From assembly GCA_963969595.1 (NCBI GenBank), contig OZ018410.1, forward strand, positions 22,430,913 to 22,494,912: a DNA stretch of 64,000 nucleotides, written 5' to 3'. This stretch comes from Neckera pumila (lineage: Eukaryota; Streptophyta; Bryopsida; Hypnales; Neckeraceae). The notes under the pieces are model-generated. The model was not told where the DNA came from, made no database searches, and saw nothing but the letters and a program-made list of their open reading frames with translations. The number at the start of each line of letters is the position of its first letter. Position 1 is the stretch's first letter. Positions 35,201 through 46,465 of this stretch are shown in pieces. The position numbers and the translations under genes are program-made.

Positions 35201-37745
35201 CTGCTTTCACAGAACTCAAAGTAATGCATCCAGCAACAATGAGAAGTCAGAAGTCCTTCAAAAGCACAACAACACTCTACCACAAAGCATCAATGCACTA
35301 AAAAGAATATGACTCCTACTTTCAAGAGTACTCAAAGCATGTGAGAACTTCTTAAATCACTATACTGAACAAGTGCTTTTGAAGTTTTCTATGAAGCACT
35401 GGACAAAGGAATGTGAGGAAGCCATCTCCGTAGAACAAGTGGCAAATTGTGCAGAATACAAAGCTGTTAAATTATAAATGCTTTAGTGAGATGTCTGATG
35501 CCTCTACATTTTATCAATTTACAGTGTATTGAGTTTTAGCTGGTTCTTCAATTGATTATCATTGGTGTGAGTCTAGTAAGGTATATTTTAATTTAAAGCA
35601 ATACATGATTTCTAAAGTGGTGAAGCTTCCACAAATGTATAAAACAAAATAGTATACAATATTTTTATCAAAACTGTGGACCCTCGTTCTTTTTGTTGTC
35701 AAGATGAACGACTGTATTCAACCATACTGTAGATCTTATCTATTTGACCAAAGTGCTGTTTATTAGGAATTGGCATTTCTATATTAAAAAATGATTTTAG
35801 ACAAACTGGTAGTATTCAAGCAAACTAAATTTCAGATAACTACAATTGTGATATAGAAATACGTAAAATTTATTATCACAAATTGCTCTTTCACAAAATT
35901 CAATCATAACCCTTCTCACTGAACTAACTTGCCGCACTCTACACTTTAAACATGGTTGTATCCTCATACTTGTTGTAGTCTAGAGCATCCTAGGACTAAA
36001 TTTATAGCAGTGCTAGTACTTAGGGAAAAACATATACTATGGGCTACAAAGTAGACAAAGTAGGTACCTGTGACTCTTCCAAGAAATGGGTTGCATGCTT
36101 CTCGTAAAGTTTGACACTAATGTGTAGTCGACGGATTTGTTTTTGGTTTGGTGACACTGTTGTCTCGGTAATCCACCACTCTCACTTCTACTGTCAGGGC
36201 GTCACTTCTTGTTGCCCTTATTGGTGGATTCCAGAAAGATTCAGCACTGCTATCAAGAATGCGAACTGCAACAATCCTCATTATATCTCGCCAATGGATG
36301 CCTAATGCCTTGGATGCCCTTCTCTAGCTTCCAAAGTCAGAAGTTGTTGCTAAATGGCCTAACATGTGTTTGGCAGAAATGGCTCTTTTTAATTTAGTTT
36401 CAACCAAAACGTTTGTTGCCACTCCTTCCTTGAAATTCGAAATAAAAACATGGTTTTGTTTGATCTGGGAAATATTTTGCAAGTAATCTGGTAAGACAGA
36501 TTTTAGAAGTGGATGGTAGATCATCTTCTCTAATACTCATGACTGCTTTGCTAAATCGCTGCCTATTAACACAGTCTTCATGTACATAGCACAATTCCTT
36601 GCCAGCATCCCTGTAACATGCTCATCATTTGATGGCGCTCCCACACGGACAGAAGATGATTTTGTTCTAGAAGTAGCGGATTGGGACTCACGCACTATTT
36701 TCTTCAGCCTGGATCTCAAATGTTGCTTGTAGACACAATTCTTTTCTTTAAGTGCTTCCAACTCCGCCTCATCAAATCCACTAGTTCTACTCTTGTTTTT
36801 TTGTTTTCTCTTCTCAAAAGCCATTGTAAAAGCCGCTGTCTATTGCATTGATAGAAATACCTGTACATCACACTCATAGAAACATGCACGTTAGACAGCA
36901 AGTGCACTAATTGTATGCAGCATTGACAGCACTTGATTTCTGACAACGGCAACTCCATTTCAATGAATCCAAAAAACAACCTGAACATGGATACAAAGAC
37001 GAAGGAATACAAAGAGTCAAAACTAATGAAAGCAACTAGTGGATACAACTTGGAATATACTACGTGAAACCCACGTACCATGTATAATTTAAATCAAACC
37101 CAGGCTGCTACCCGAACTGCACCTCGGAGAGTTTGATGGCAAACTTGAGCGATGGCATTTTCTGCTGGAAGTGCCGAAGACGTCTCTACTAACTACCTTC
37201 TTGTCTGAGCTACTGCTTGTTGGGAAAACCCTACTGACAAAAGTATCTTGATTCCTAGTACACATTTCTTGCTCATCAGCTCTTGCCCTCCATTCACTTC
37301 TAGGTGTATCAAAAACTCTAGATAGACTGTTAGCTAATCCCATAGCAAGTCCGGGTTCTAGTGATTCTATAATTGTTGTCAGGGAAGCAAGATCTGTAGT
37401 AGTATCAACAAACGGGTAGTACTGTGGGATTGTGGACTGAACATACGTCGAAGTATGAGGCTTGAAATATTGCGTTATTTTTGTTTGGACTAGCATTTTC
37501 TTTGAGTCTATCAACATTTCAACATGTAGATTGAAGACAACAATGAACTGCAACTGCCTAAGGGAGAAAGTTGGCCCTACTTCCACAAAACTATGGTACA
37601 CTGAGGTTGACATAGAGAGAATCCCCTCTGTGCACAAGAAAAATTGCCTATGTGCGCGAGAAGAATGACTTCCAAAATTCCAACCAAGAAAGCGCTCGAG
37701 AATGGAACAGCAGGGATGCCACAATTGTATGAACGCCACGACCAA
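32264..37745 (-). pseudogene. Degraded transposase-like gene (WSDG..QFKS / SGHGKG family)
   Basis: Minus-strand coding debris in family order. 37745-37089: N-terminal part with a PCNA-box-like motif. 36824-36068: continues through frameshifts to HATHFLEESQ, ending at a possible GT donor (36067). About 34060-33561: cysteine-rich segment (VCRYCSK, CYCKCKIC, WCSILC, CPNCG), then VQWWKFTKV. 33600-32925: SYIDFNENYAFKMQN, VHYYISDD, VVWSDGCNGQFKSARAWYF and YFASGHGKGEVDG. About 32900-32264: C-terminal domain (VFWLFQCDKPIHE, WYEILQDGSRTYYLDD) ending at the stop at 32264. In-frame stops interrupt it near 33870, 33560, 33400 and 33290, and there is another near 34065. I know this family from memory as a multi-copy, transposon-like protein in non-seed plants, algae and animals; I cannot name a Pfam entry. 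Conserved acidic residues in IDF.EN, WSDG and GKGEVDG suggest an RNase-H-like nuclease (inference). 34130-36060 would be introns or later insertions. It is clearly not functional as it stands. Confidence 0.7.
34983..35075. repeat. Short AAAGCAAAGGA tandem repeat
   Basis: The words CAAAGGACTCAAAAG and AAAGCAAAGGA recur five or six times. This lies within the interrupted part of the transposase-like pseudogene. Confidence 0.7.
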
Positions 37746-39799
37746 AGATTATCGGCCTTTGGATTCATATTTCCATCAAAGTAGAACGTAATGGATGGCA
37801 TCGGTGATTCCATAGTAAAATTTTGCAAATCTCCTTGATCGAAGGACATAGAAATTGCAAAATTGGCTTCAGGAATGTAGCCAAAATATCCTAAACAGAA
37901 TGTTGCCGAGCTTCCGAGTTGAATGCATGAAGACAACTAGGCAATTGTCAGGCAGTTGACATTCTGCCTTTGCCTCCAATCGGGAAAACAACATTCTCCA
38001 CCCAATCATGCATCTAATGAGCTTTGTACAGAAGGAATGTTGACAGCTATAGTACAAGGCTTCTACAAGAAATAACGGCTATAGTGCAGGGCTTCTACAA
38101 GATATAACGAGTAATAGAAAAGAGTTTTAATGAGAAGCCGCCTAGAGAATGTGCAAGTTTACTTTCGAACGCTTTTGTGGCATGCTTCATGATTTGAACA
38201 TCTATTTAATTTTATTAGAGTCTTTGATCCATTTTTATAAGCCATACGTTCCTTATGTATATTCATGCATTGGATGTATAGTTGATAATTGAATGATTGA
38301 TGCAATTTTCATTAAAAAGAAGGATTATAGAAGTCAATGTTTGGACATTTGACAACTTTTATTTGATTTTTTAGGATTATTATAATATTTGTATAGTGAA
38401 AACTAGGCAAATTTAACAATATAATAGTATAAAAATATATTGCAGGGTAAAAAAAATTTACCTAAAGCTGTAGACTATCAAATGTAATGTCAAATTATGA
38501 ACAATCTAATATTTGTTGCATTCTACAAAGTAATGTTCTCAAAAGTACACTATATGTTCAATCCATCTTTTTAATATAATTAGAATTCATGTGAGAGTTG
38601 TTTTAATAAAATAATGTGTTTAATGAAGATTGTATAATTACTAAGATTGTAATGTACATAAATAATACCCATACAATAAATGAATTGCCAAACCAAACAT
38701 TGTTTTAATGTACAAAGATGGATTTTGCGATTTTATATAATTCTTTATATTAATTAATATTGATGCAAAATCTATGTACATGATGATCATGGTTTTTATT
38801 CTTTTCATTTTTCATTTTTTTTAATAAATCAATATCTCTCGATATATATGAAGATAAACTATAGTAGACTTTGCGGATTTATATGTATTGCATTGATACT
38901 ATATTTATACATGCAAAATCTACATATATATGTATATATATAGTCAAATGTCTAGATGGCTACCATACATTGTCCTTTCTTATGAAATTTTTGGTAATAA
39001 AATGTAAGATATGTAGATTAATAAGAATAAAAAATTCAAGCATTTTAGCTTGGAATTTTAAAACGTGAATAAACAAAATTCATAAGGTGTTTACGTTAAA
39101 TCCAAATGATTACATTATGTATACAAAGTATTTCAAGAATGCTTCATGCAATCTAATATACAGTTTATAATCTTCTAACAAATTAGAATTCCTAAAAGGC
39201 CTTAAAAATATATCTTTTAATTTAAATTTTTTTCAATTCTACTATTATTTATTTTTTATGAAAAAAATTCAATAGTCCTACCTCAAGCATACCATATATA
39301 TTTCTTAAACCAATATTAGAACTTCTGATATGTTTGGATATAGCCAAAACTATAATTAAAGAAGTTGATTTGAAAATTTGGCCATATAAGATTCTTCATA
39401 TAATTAAAATACAGATTGTTCCTGTTCACATGTTTGCCATTTGAAGTTATCTTAGTATACAAAAAGACGCTTGAAATTTTTAACTTCTGAATATTATAAA
39501 AAATCAAAAATACTTTAATTTCTAAAAAATAGGGTGCTTTTTCACTATATCATATGTTTATGCTATCACTTATTTTTTAGTTTATGAATCCCATTATATT
39601 TTATTAGATAATGGTTGCTTTTTCCATCTTTGAAAAACTTGACCTATTCCTTTTCAAGTAGAAAATGAAGCTTAAGCACAAAATATATAGTTTATTGTTC
39701 CAAAAAATTACACAAAGTCAAACTTACACTCAAATACTAGTCAAAAAGGTTAAATACATAATTTATGTTCAAAATTGGATGGTTCAAAGAAAATTCTAG
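37746..39799. other. No supported gene; A/T-rich after 38.2 kb
   Basis: A minus-strand open frame at 37936-37577 overlaps the start of the transposase-like pseudogene in another frame and may be part of its upstream exon. I cannot assign it. From 38.2 kb the DNA is very A/T-rich with no feature I can support. Confidence 0.35.
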
Positions 39800-40226
39800 T
39801 GCAAAAATTTGGTGTCTGACCCCTTTTTTGGTCCATTCGAGTGTGATTTGACCTTGTTGTACAATTCTAAATGATGTGAAATTTTCAAGAATGTGGCCAA
39901 CTTGCCTTGAGTAATGAATTTAAAGAAGGAGCACCGTTTTGGACCGTTTTGGACACTATACAAAAGTGAGCTTGTGAAGTGCAGTTGCTTGTTTTTTCGC
40001 AGGGACAAAATAAAGGATTTTTGTCAATTCAAATGCTAATATCTTGCAATCCACATTGTTAAAATTACTGAAATTTTTTCTACATTTTTTCATACCAATG
40101 TACTACAAGATCATGTGGTTATATGTGTCAAAGTTTGAAAAAATAAATAAATTTGGTACTTGTTCTAAAAATGACAGTCTTTGAATATTTTTGGTGAAAA
40201 CGTAGTCATGGAACTTTAGGGGTTAA
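39800..40226. mobile_element. TTAA-bounded element, copy E (right half only)
   Basis: Right end GGAACTTTAGGGGTTAA. The interior (TTGTACAATTCTAAATGATGTGAAATTTTCAAG, CTTGTGAAGTGCAGTTGCT) matches copy F at about 43070-43200 in the same orientation. The left terminus is missing or too diverged to recognise. Confidence 0.7.
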
Positions 40227-41955
40227 CCAAAATTGACTTTACATAAACAAACACTTGGTCTTTGGGGTTAAAAGATGCATTTGTAGAACACTTTGAGGTT
40301 TGACTTAGAAATTTGATAGAAAATATAATATTTTCTAAAAATTATATTTAAGAAAAAATTTAGAATTTCCATTTTTTTGCAAGTAAAAAATCTTTAATAT
40401 TAATTTTGACTCCAACAATGCACAAAAGCTAAAGTAAACGGCTTTATGTATTGGTATTTTTACTTTAACCTTAAATGTTGATGCAGCTTGAAAGTAGTTG
40501 ATAAATGGTCAAACAAGTCTTTATCAAATTGAAGAATGGATAATTTTCTTCCAAGTTCTTTGCATGTGTTTGCATCACACCCTCCTAGAAAGCTTGTTAT
40601 TGAAGAATTACAAAAACTCTCAAGAGAAAAAGATGTTAAATCTACGAATCACAAATGATGCCTTTGTAGTATATTTGGCAATGCCTAATGACCATTGCTT
40701 TTGATCTAAATTTTAGCCTTTAAAATGATATTTTTGAAGTTGAGTCCAGCTAATGTAATTAATCTTATTAAGTCTATTTCCTACTCCAATTTGAAATATT
40801 GTAAAATTTCTAAATTGTGTATTTTATATCCATTTGAATTTTGAAAATATTATCAAATTCTAATTATAGAATGACAAGAAGTTTTAGTTTATACCATAAT
40901 GATTTAAACCACAGTATACACCAATGGATAAATTTTTAGAATTTTTGAGCTTATTTTGTATTTAATATGAGTTTTGTTCTTCTTTTCTTCAAAAATTCTT
41001 AATAATTTCAAATTTTAAACCAAAACATTCCCAAAATTTTTAAGTGTAGAGATGATATTTGAGATAACTTCCAAAAAAAATTTCAAATTTAAATTCCATT
41101 AATTTCCATGGCAAAACAAAGCATCCACAGGGTGAATGCAAGAAACACCAATCGTAAAATATAGCATTTTCCATAGTATTCATTTTTTTTTGTGCGTGTA
41201 TAATTAGAATTTTTTTTTTAAAAAAAAATCAAAAAAATATTTTTAATGTATACACCTTTAAGAAGAAGGTACCTTAGGAAGGAAAAGCATAGAAAATTTT
41301 TTAAGTAGGAGAATTAGAAAACTACAAAATCTCATGAAAATAGTTACTTGCACATTTTATTTTGTTAAAAAAAGGAAAAAAAATTCTTAAAGAAAATAGA
41401 AATTAGGCATTTGGAAAAAGATATTTCAGCCAAAAAATGATCTTGATACAAGTTTGAATGTTCCGAATTGCATGCCCAAGGGAGCCCTGTTTGCATGCAT
41501 GTGAAGAACATAAAATAAAATATTTTTAAATTTCCTTTGGTAGAAATATGACTTCCTACTATGGAAATAGACCATAAAAATTTCAAATCTAGATCATTGA
41601 CTTTGGATACTCCCCAGTACTAAAAAACCCTAAATCCTAAACTGTGATACACTACTTAAATTGAAATTGAAATACAAAATGATTTAAAAAAGATTCTAAA
41701 AATAAGGAATTTAATTAAATACTATCAAGTTAGCTGTCTTCAATAAAAAAATTCAAGTTAATCAGGTTCATAATTCAAAAGTTATAGCGGTTAACAACTC
41801 CGTCACTTTAGTTGTGATGCAAAATAGTACCGGTCTTTCTTGCAATCACCGCAAGATAGAAGACTTTGATGTTTGTCCTCACAGTCATAGGCTCTAGTGT
41901 TTCAGGGTTAATATATTCAAGGCTAATGTCTCTACATTTTAAATTAGCCAATTAG
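40227..41955. other. A/T-rich intergenic DNA, no gene seen
   Basis: Many short A/T tracts and small open frames with no resemblance to known proteins. Confidence 0.4.
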
Positions 41956-41956
41956 G

Positions 41957-42062
41957 GTATTTATTTATTTTGTTTGTTTGTTACAAAGAGATCTTCGGAA
42001 CCTTACATTCCTTGGTCGTGTTTTTGGTACTGTTGGAAAGCTCTTTGCAAGGAAGGGGTGTT
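41957..42062 (-). repeat. Truncated copy of the ~350-bp (AAAC)n unit
   Basis: TTTTGTTTGTTTGTTACAAAGAGAT... followed by TTGGTACTGTTGGAAAGCTCT..GCAAGGAAGGGGTG corresponds, in reverse orientation, to the (AAAC)n and GGTACC end of the units at 43984-45571. The rest is missing: at 42062 it abuts a different repeat. Confidence 0.6.
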
Positions 42063-42250
42063 ATTATAAACACCGTAAACAAGAGCAAAAGCAAGAAATA
42101 TATCAAAAGCAAGAGTTTAGAATACATAAAGCAAGAAATTAAAACATGAGATGTGTTGTCAAGACTAAGGATCTCCTTAGACTTGACATCCTTATATACT
42201 ACTATCTTTAATCTAGGAAGTTATATTTCTAATCTATAAAGCTCTTCTAG
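42062..42250. repeat. Dispersed repeat, copy 1 (pair with 47056-47270)
   Basis: AAACACCGTAAACAAGAGCAAAAGC, GAGATGTGTTGTCAAGACTAAGGATCT and CTTGACATCCTTATA have close counterparts, in the same order and orientation, at 47056-47270. It could be a solo LTR or LTR fragment, but no TG..CA ends are evident. Confidence 0.7.
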
Positions 42251-42504
42251 AAGCTTCTTCTTACTATAATTATGCATTTGACATCACCTTTGTCTATAGC
42301 AATGAGTTTCAAAAGGAGCTCTACATCTAGGCTTTGGTTTATCATGGTAAAGTCGATGAAATTCCTGTACTTTTTGAGGATCGTTGATCACATTGATTTC
42401 TTTGTTGGTTCCCATGTACGCTCATTGATATTGTACTCATGCCAATGTATAAAATATTCCAACATGCCTCGTTTATACTATGAATCTAATTTTTTTGAAC
42501 ATCT

Positions 42505-43435
42505 TTAAACCCTAAAGGACCAAACGGCATTTTTTGGCAACATAGCGATTTTGGGCAGCTCACTATAAATAGACATTTTATTTATTTTCTTTGAAAAATT
42601 CACACAGCGTGTGCCTAAGGAGTAGCTTTAAGGCCCAACAATTTTCAAAACTTTTGACTACATGTTTAAAAAGTTATTGGATGATGTGTCATTTTCAACG
42701 GTCGGCGGGCAGTTCCAAATATTTTTGAAAAATCACTTTTAAAAAAAATAAAACTTTGAAATTGGTTTTCTGGATTTATATGTACATGGAAAGCTTTGAA
42801 TTAATCCATTTTGATTTATAAGATGAGAATTATGAAGTGTTCTAGCTTGCGAGCAGTTATGGATTTCCTACACTAAAATAAACTTTGAAGTCCTTTATAT
42901 AACTCAATTTTAAATATTTTATGAAAAAAATAAAAGCATAGGATGTATAATGATTATTACAACATTTCGGCCATAGGGATTGACATTTTTCAATTCCATA
43001 GTTGAATTCTTAACAATTTAGTGTTTTGATTAATTCTCTATTTCTTTCTACAATCTATTTTTTCCTATATTTTGTACAATTCCAAATGATCTGAAAATTT
43101 TCAAGCATGTAGACAACTTGCTTTCAAGAATGAATCCAAGGAGAAACCCCCATTTTGGACATTTTTATTTAAACGTGACCTTGTGAAGTGCAGCTGCTCG
43201 ATTTTTTTGCAAGGCCAAGAAAAGAGCTTTTGTCAATTCAATTGCTAACATGATGCAATCTACAAGGCAAAAAGTTTTGAAATTTTTTCTACATATTTTT
43301 AAACAAGTTTACTACAAGATCCTATGGTTAAAAGTGTCTAAATTTTTTTTTTTTCTAAAATTTGGTACTTGTAATGGAAATAGCAGTTTTGGAGCAATTT
43401 TGGTGAAAACATAGTCTCTGACCCTTAGGGGTTAA
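42505..43435. mobile_element. TTAA-bounded element, copy F (about 931 bp)
   Basis: Left end TTTAAACCCTAAAGGACC (TTAA degraded), right end CCCTTAGGGGTTAA. Shares interior blocks with copies E and H (GTGAAGTGCAGCTGCT, TTCAAGCATGTAGACAACTTGC), defining a subfamily distinct from A, B, C and G. It is non-coding. Confidence 0.7.
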
Positions 43436-43983
43436 CTGCTCTACCCCCAAATTTTGAACTTACACTCTTATATACAATTTTAATTCTTGCTGAAAGTTTC
43501 GGCTTTAAAATCACATTGTCCCCTCAAGGGACAAATTGGATCTTGGGCAAGTTCCTATGTCCTCAATTTTTTATGATTTTTTTTAAATTTTTTTCATAAA
43601 ATAGAAAAATTGATTAGCTATGCGGGAATATAATTTATATTTCAATTGGTGACTGGAGCAAAAATTATACCACAAAAGCCTAGAATTAAACTTGGCAGGC
43701 AATATGAAAAAAACTTTAAAAGTCAACATAAATTAATTAAAATTTTTTACTACAATATTATATTTTTATCTACATGTGGAGCTTTGATTCATTCTATGAG
43801 GGCTAATAATGAGAAAGTTATAGACAGTCTTGTTTTTCGGGCAATTAGAGCATGTTCTTGAAAATATACCCTTGTAGGATTCATTTTTGAATGCAGTTTT
43901 TACAATTTTTCAGAAAGATTGTTTGACAAAGTTGTATTTGCTTGCTAAAACAATTACCATTGGAATTATTGTATTTCAATCCC

Positions 43984-44346
43984 ACTAGTGTGACCCTCTG
44001 CCGTTGGCCCAATTTTCATCTACTCCTAGTTCCACTCCTGGTTCTACTTTCGATTCTACTCCTAGTTCTACTCCTGGTTCCATTCCCAGTACCAAGAACG
44101 CCACCAAAATCAAAGTAAAAGTAATTTTCTAATTTTTTAATCAATAAAAACTTTGAAATTCAATAACTTTTGCACCACCGCTCCAAACGCCACGAAACCA
44201 AGCCGGTGCACCTCTCCTCGGCGAGAGCTTTCCGACAGTACCAAGCACGTGGCCGGGGGATGCACGGTTAGGAAGTTGTCCATGCTACAAACAAAACAAA
44301 ACAAATAAACAAACAAACAAACAAACAGCCTCATTTAAGGTATTGA
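43984..44346 (+). mobile_element. ~350-bp (AAAC)n unit, copy 1
   Basis: Starts ACTAGTGTGACCCT and ends TCATTTAAGGTATTGA. It contains a TTC(C/T)ACTCC-rich region, CACCAAAATCAAAGTAAAAG, the moderately G/C-rich block GAGAGCTTTCCGAC and an (AAAC)n tract. It sits as a single insertion in copy G. No TIR like those of the DNA elements and no coding capacity. The microsatellite near one end is reminiscent of a SINE-like or repeat-tailed element, but I see no pol III promoter. Confidence 0.75.
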
Positions 44347-44503
44347 TCTTACAGCTATTAGTGGTTTACTTTGTTTTTCAATCTTGGATCTACTTCTACT
44401 TAACAATTTTTTAAAGAATGAAAATCAAGTGTGTATTTTTGAAGTTTTTTTCTTAGACTTTTAAATCAATTTCTCAATATAAATTATTTTAAATTCAAAG
44501 TCT

Positions 44504-44848
44504 ACTAGTGTGACCCTGTGCCGTTGGCCCAATTTTCATCTACTCCCGGTTCCAATCCTAGTTCTACTTTCGATTCTACTCCCAGTTCTACTCTCGATTC
44601 CACTCCCAGTACCAAGAACACCACCAAAATCAAAGTAAAAGTAATTTTCTAATTTTTTAATCAATAAATACTTTGAAATTCAATAACTTTTGCACCACCG
44701 CTTCAAACGCCACAAAACCAAGCCAGTGCACCCCTCCTCAGCGAGAGCTTTCCAACGGTACCAAGCACGCGGCTGGGGGACGCACGGTCAGGAAGTTGTC
44801 CACGCTACAAACAAAACAAACAAACAAATAGCCTCATTTAAGGTATTG
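44504..44848 (+). mobile_element. ~350-bp (AAAC)n unit, copy 2
   Basis: Same structure as copy 1. It joins copy 3 head-to-tail, with the final A of GGTATTGA being the first base of ACTAGTGTG. Confidence 0.75.
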
Positions 44849-45206
44849 ACTAGTGTGACCCTGTGTCGTTGGCCCAATTTTCATCTACTCCCGATTCCAC
44901 CCCTGGTTCTACTTCTGATTCTACTCCCAGTTCTACTCCCAGTACGAAGAACGCCACCAAAATCAAAGTAAAAGTAATTTTCTAATTTTTTAATCAATAA
45001 ATATTTTGAAATTCAATAACTTTTGCACCACCGCTCCAAACGCCATGAAACCAAGCCGGTGCATCCCTCCTCGGCGAGAGCTTTCCGACGGTACCAAGCA
45101 CACGGCCGGGGGACGCACGGTTAGGAAGTTGTCCACGCTACAAACAAAACAAACAAACAAACAAACAAACAAACAAACAAACAAACAGCCTCATTTAAGG
45201 TACTGA
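44849..45206 (+). mobile_element. ~350-bp (AAAC)n unit, copy 3
   Basis: Tandem with copy 2. It has the longest AAAC tract of the four, about 14 units. Followed by a 15-bp spacer before copy 4. Confidence 0.75.
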
Positions 45207-45221
45207 TGTATCATAGTTTAC

Positions 45222-45571
45222 ACTAGTGTGGCCCTGTGCCGTTGGCCCAATTTTCATCCACTTCTAGTTCCACTCCCAGTTCCACTCCCGGTTCCACTCC
45301 CAGTTCCACTCCCAGTAGCAAGAACGCCACCAAAATCAAAGTAAAAGTAATTTTCTAATTTTTTAATCAATAAATAATTTGAAATTCAATAACTTTTGCA
45401 TCACCACTCCAAACGCCACGAAACCAAGCCGGTGCACCCCTCCTCGGCAAGAGCTTTCTGACGGTACCAAGCACACGGCTAGGGGACGCACGGTCAGGAA
45501 GTTGTGCATGCTACAAACAAAACAAAACAAAACAAAACAAAACAAACAAACAGCCTCATTTAAGGTATTGA
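45222..45571 (+). mobile_element. ~350-bp (AAAC)n unit, copy 4
   Basis: Starts ACTAGTGTGGCCCTGTG. Its tract is mainly AAAAC rather than AAAC. Ends GGTATTGA directly against the resumed body of copy G. The TTCCACTCC region is expanded relative to the other copies. Confidence 0.75.
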
Positions 45572-46003
45572 TAGTGCAAAATTTTTCCACAAATGGCAAT
45601 CCAAGTCATTTGAAATTGCAATCCAATGTTCAAAAAAACTTTCTTTTTCAACTTTGAATGCTAATATCTTCCACTCTATATGGTCAAACTTCGTGAAACT
45701 TATATCACATGATATCAAACAAGTGAAGTACAAGATCCTATTATTAGATTCTAAAAAATCGTTTTTTTTTTGTATTCTTAAGTGAATGCAATAAAAATGG
45801 CAATTTTGAGTGGTTTTTGATAGAAAAATGGCCTTGGGACTTTAGGGGTTAAACAGTCTGATTCTGCTCCTCAATTAAAGCATTCATTGCGGCTTTGCCT
45901 CATTTTCACTTGAACTTCCCTTTTGTTAACGTCTTTGCAGTTTGCGGATCAAGGGGTATATGGTGCCGTTTACCACTAAGTTACAAGTCTGGGTGCTTGC
46001 CCC

Positions 46004-46021
46004 TCCCCCGCCCCCCCCCCC
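46004..46021. repeat. C-rich tract
   Basis: A near-homopolymeric C run interrupted by one G, outstanding in this A/T-rich window. Confidence 0.8.
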
Positions 46022-46059
46022 TTCTCCTCAATTAACCACACTTACACACACATTTGAAA

Positions 46060-46140
46060 AAACACAAGCCATTGATTTGATTATGACCACTCCTCTTTAT
46101 GAAAAAACGGAAGCCATTGATTTGATTACGATACGGATTC
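46060..46140. repeat. Tandem duplication of GCCATTGATTTGATTA
   Basis: Two units of about 47 bp starting AAAAAAC..AAGCCATTGATTTGATTA. No further signal. Confidence 0.65.
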
Positions 46141-46310
46141 CGTAACAAATATAGAATATTGCATACAAATATCAAATATCAAATACATACATGGAACAAT
46201 ATGGGTACAAAATATGGTACAAAATATAGATACTTAAAATGCCTATGGTAGCAATATCCCATATTGATTGCCACTACAAGAGCCACTCAAAATTATAAAC
46301 AGGGAGAAGT

Positions 46311-46328
46311 GTGTGTGTGTGTGTGTGT
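46311..46328. repeat. (GT)n microsatellite
   Basis: Nine GT units. Confidence 0.85.
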
Positions 46329-46465
46329 CAAAAATTTACTTTTAAAAAAATATTTAATTTAACATTGAAAACTAATTGAGAAAATTTGTCTTATGACTCA
46401 CTATGCACTCAAAAGACAGCCCCATGGTGCCGTTCCCCACTATCTACCATTGGAGACCCCTTTGG

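Larger units (their letters stand above)
43490..45852. mobile_element. TTAA-bounded element, copy G, interrupted by two later insertions
   Basis: Has the CACATTGTCCCCTCAAGGGAC subterminal palindrome near 43512 and the right end GGGACTTTAGGGGTTAA at 45852. The body is colinear with copy A but split twice: after AATCCC at 43983 (resuming TCTTACAGC at 44347) and after AAAGTCT at 44503 (resuming TAGTGC at 45572). Both gaps are filled by ~350-bp units. Without them the element would be roughly 0.9 kb. The left TTAA terminus is decayed. Confidence 0.75.

Noticed and set aside
44990..45599. Minus-strand open frames starting MFVCLFVCLF in the ~350-bp units
   Set aside because: They arise from translating the (GTTT)n tract and the repeat core. 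Frames are not maintained between copies.
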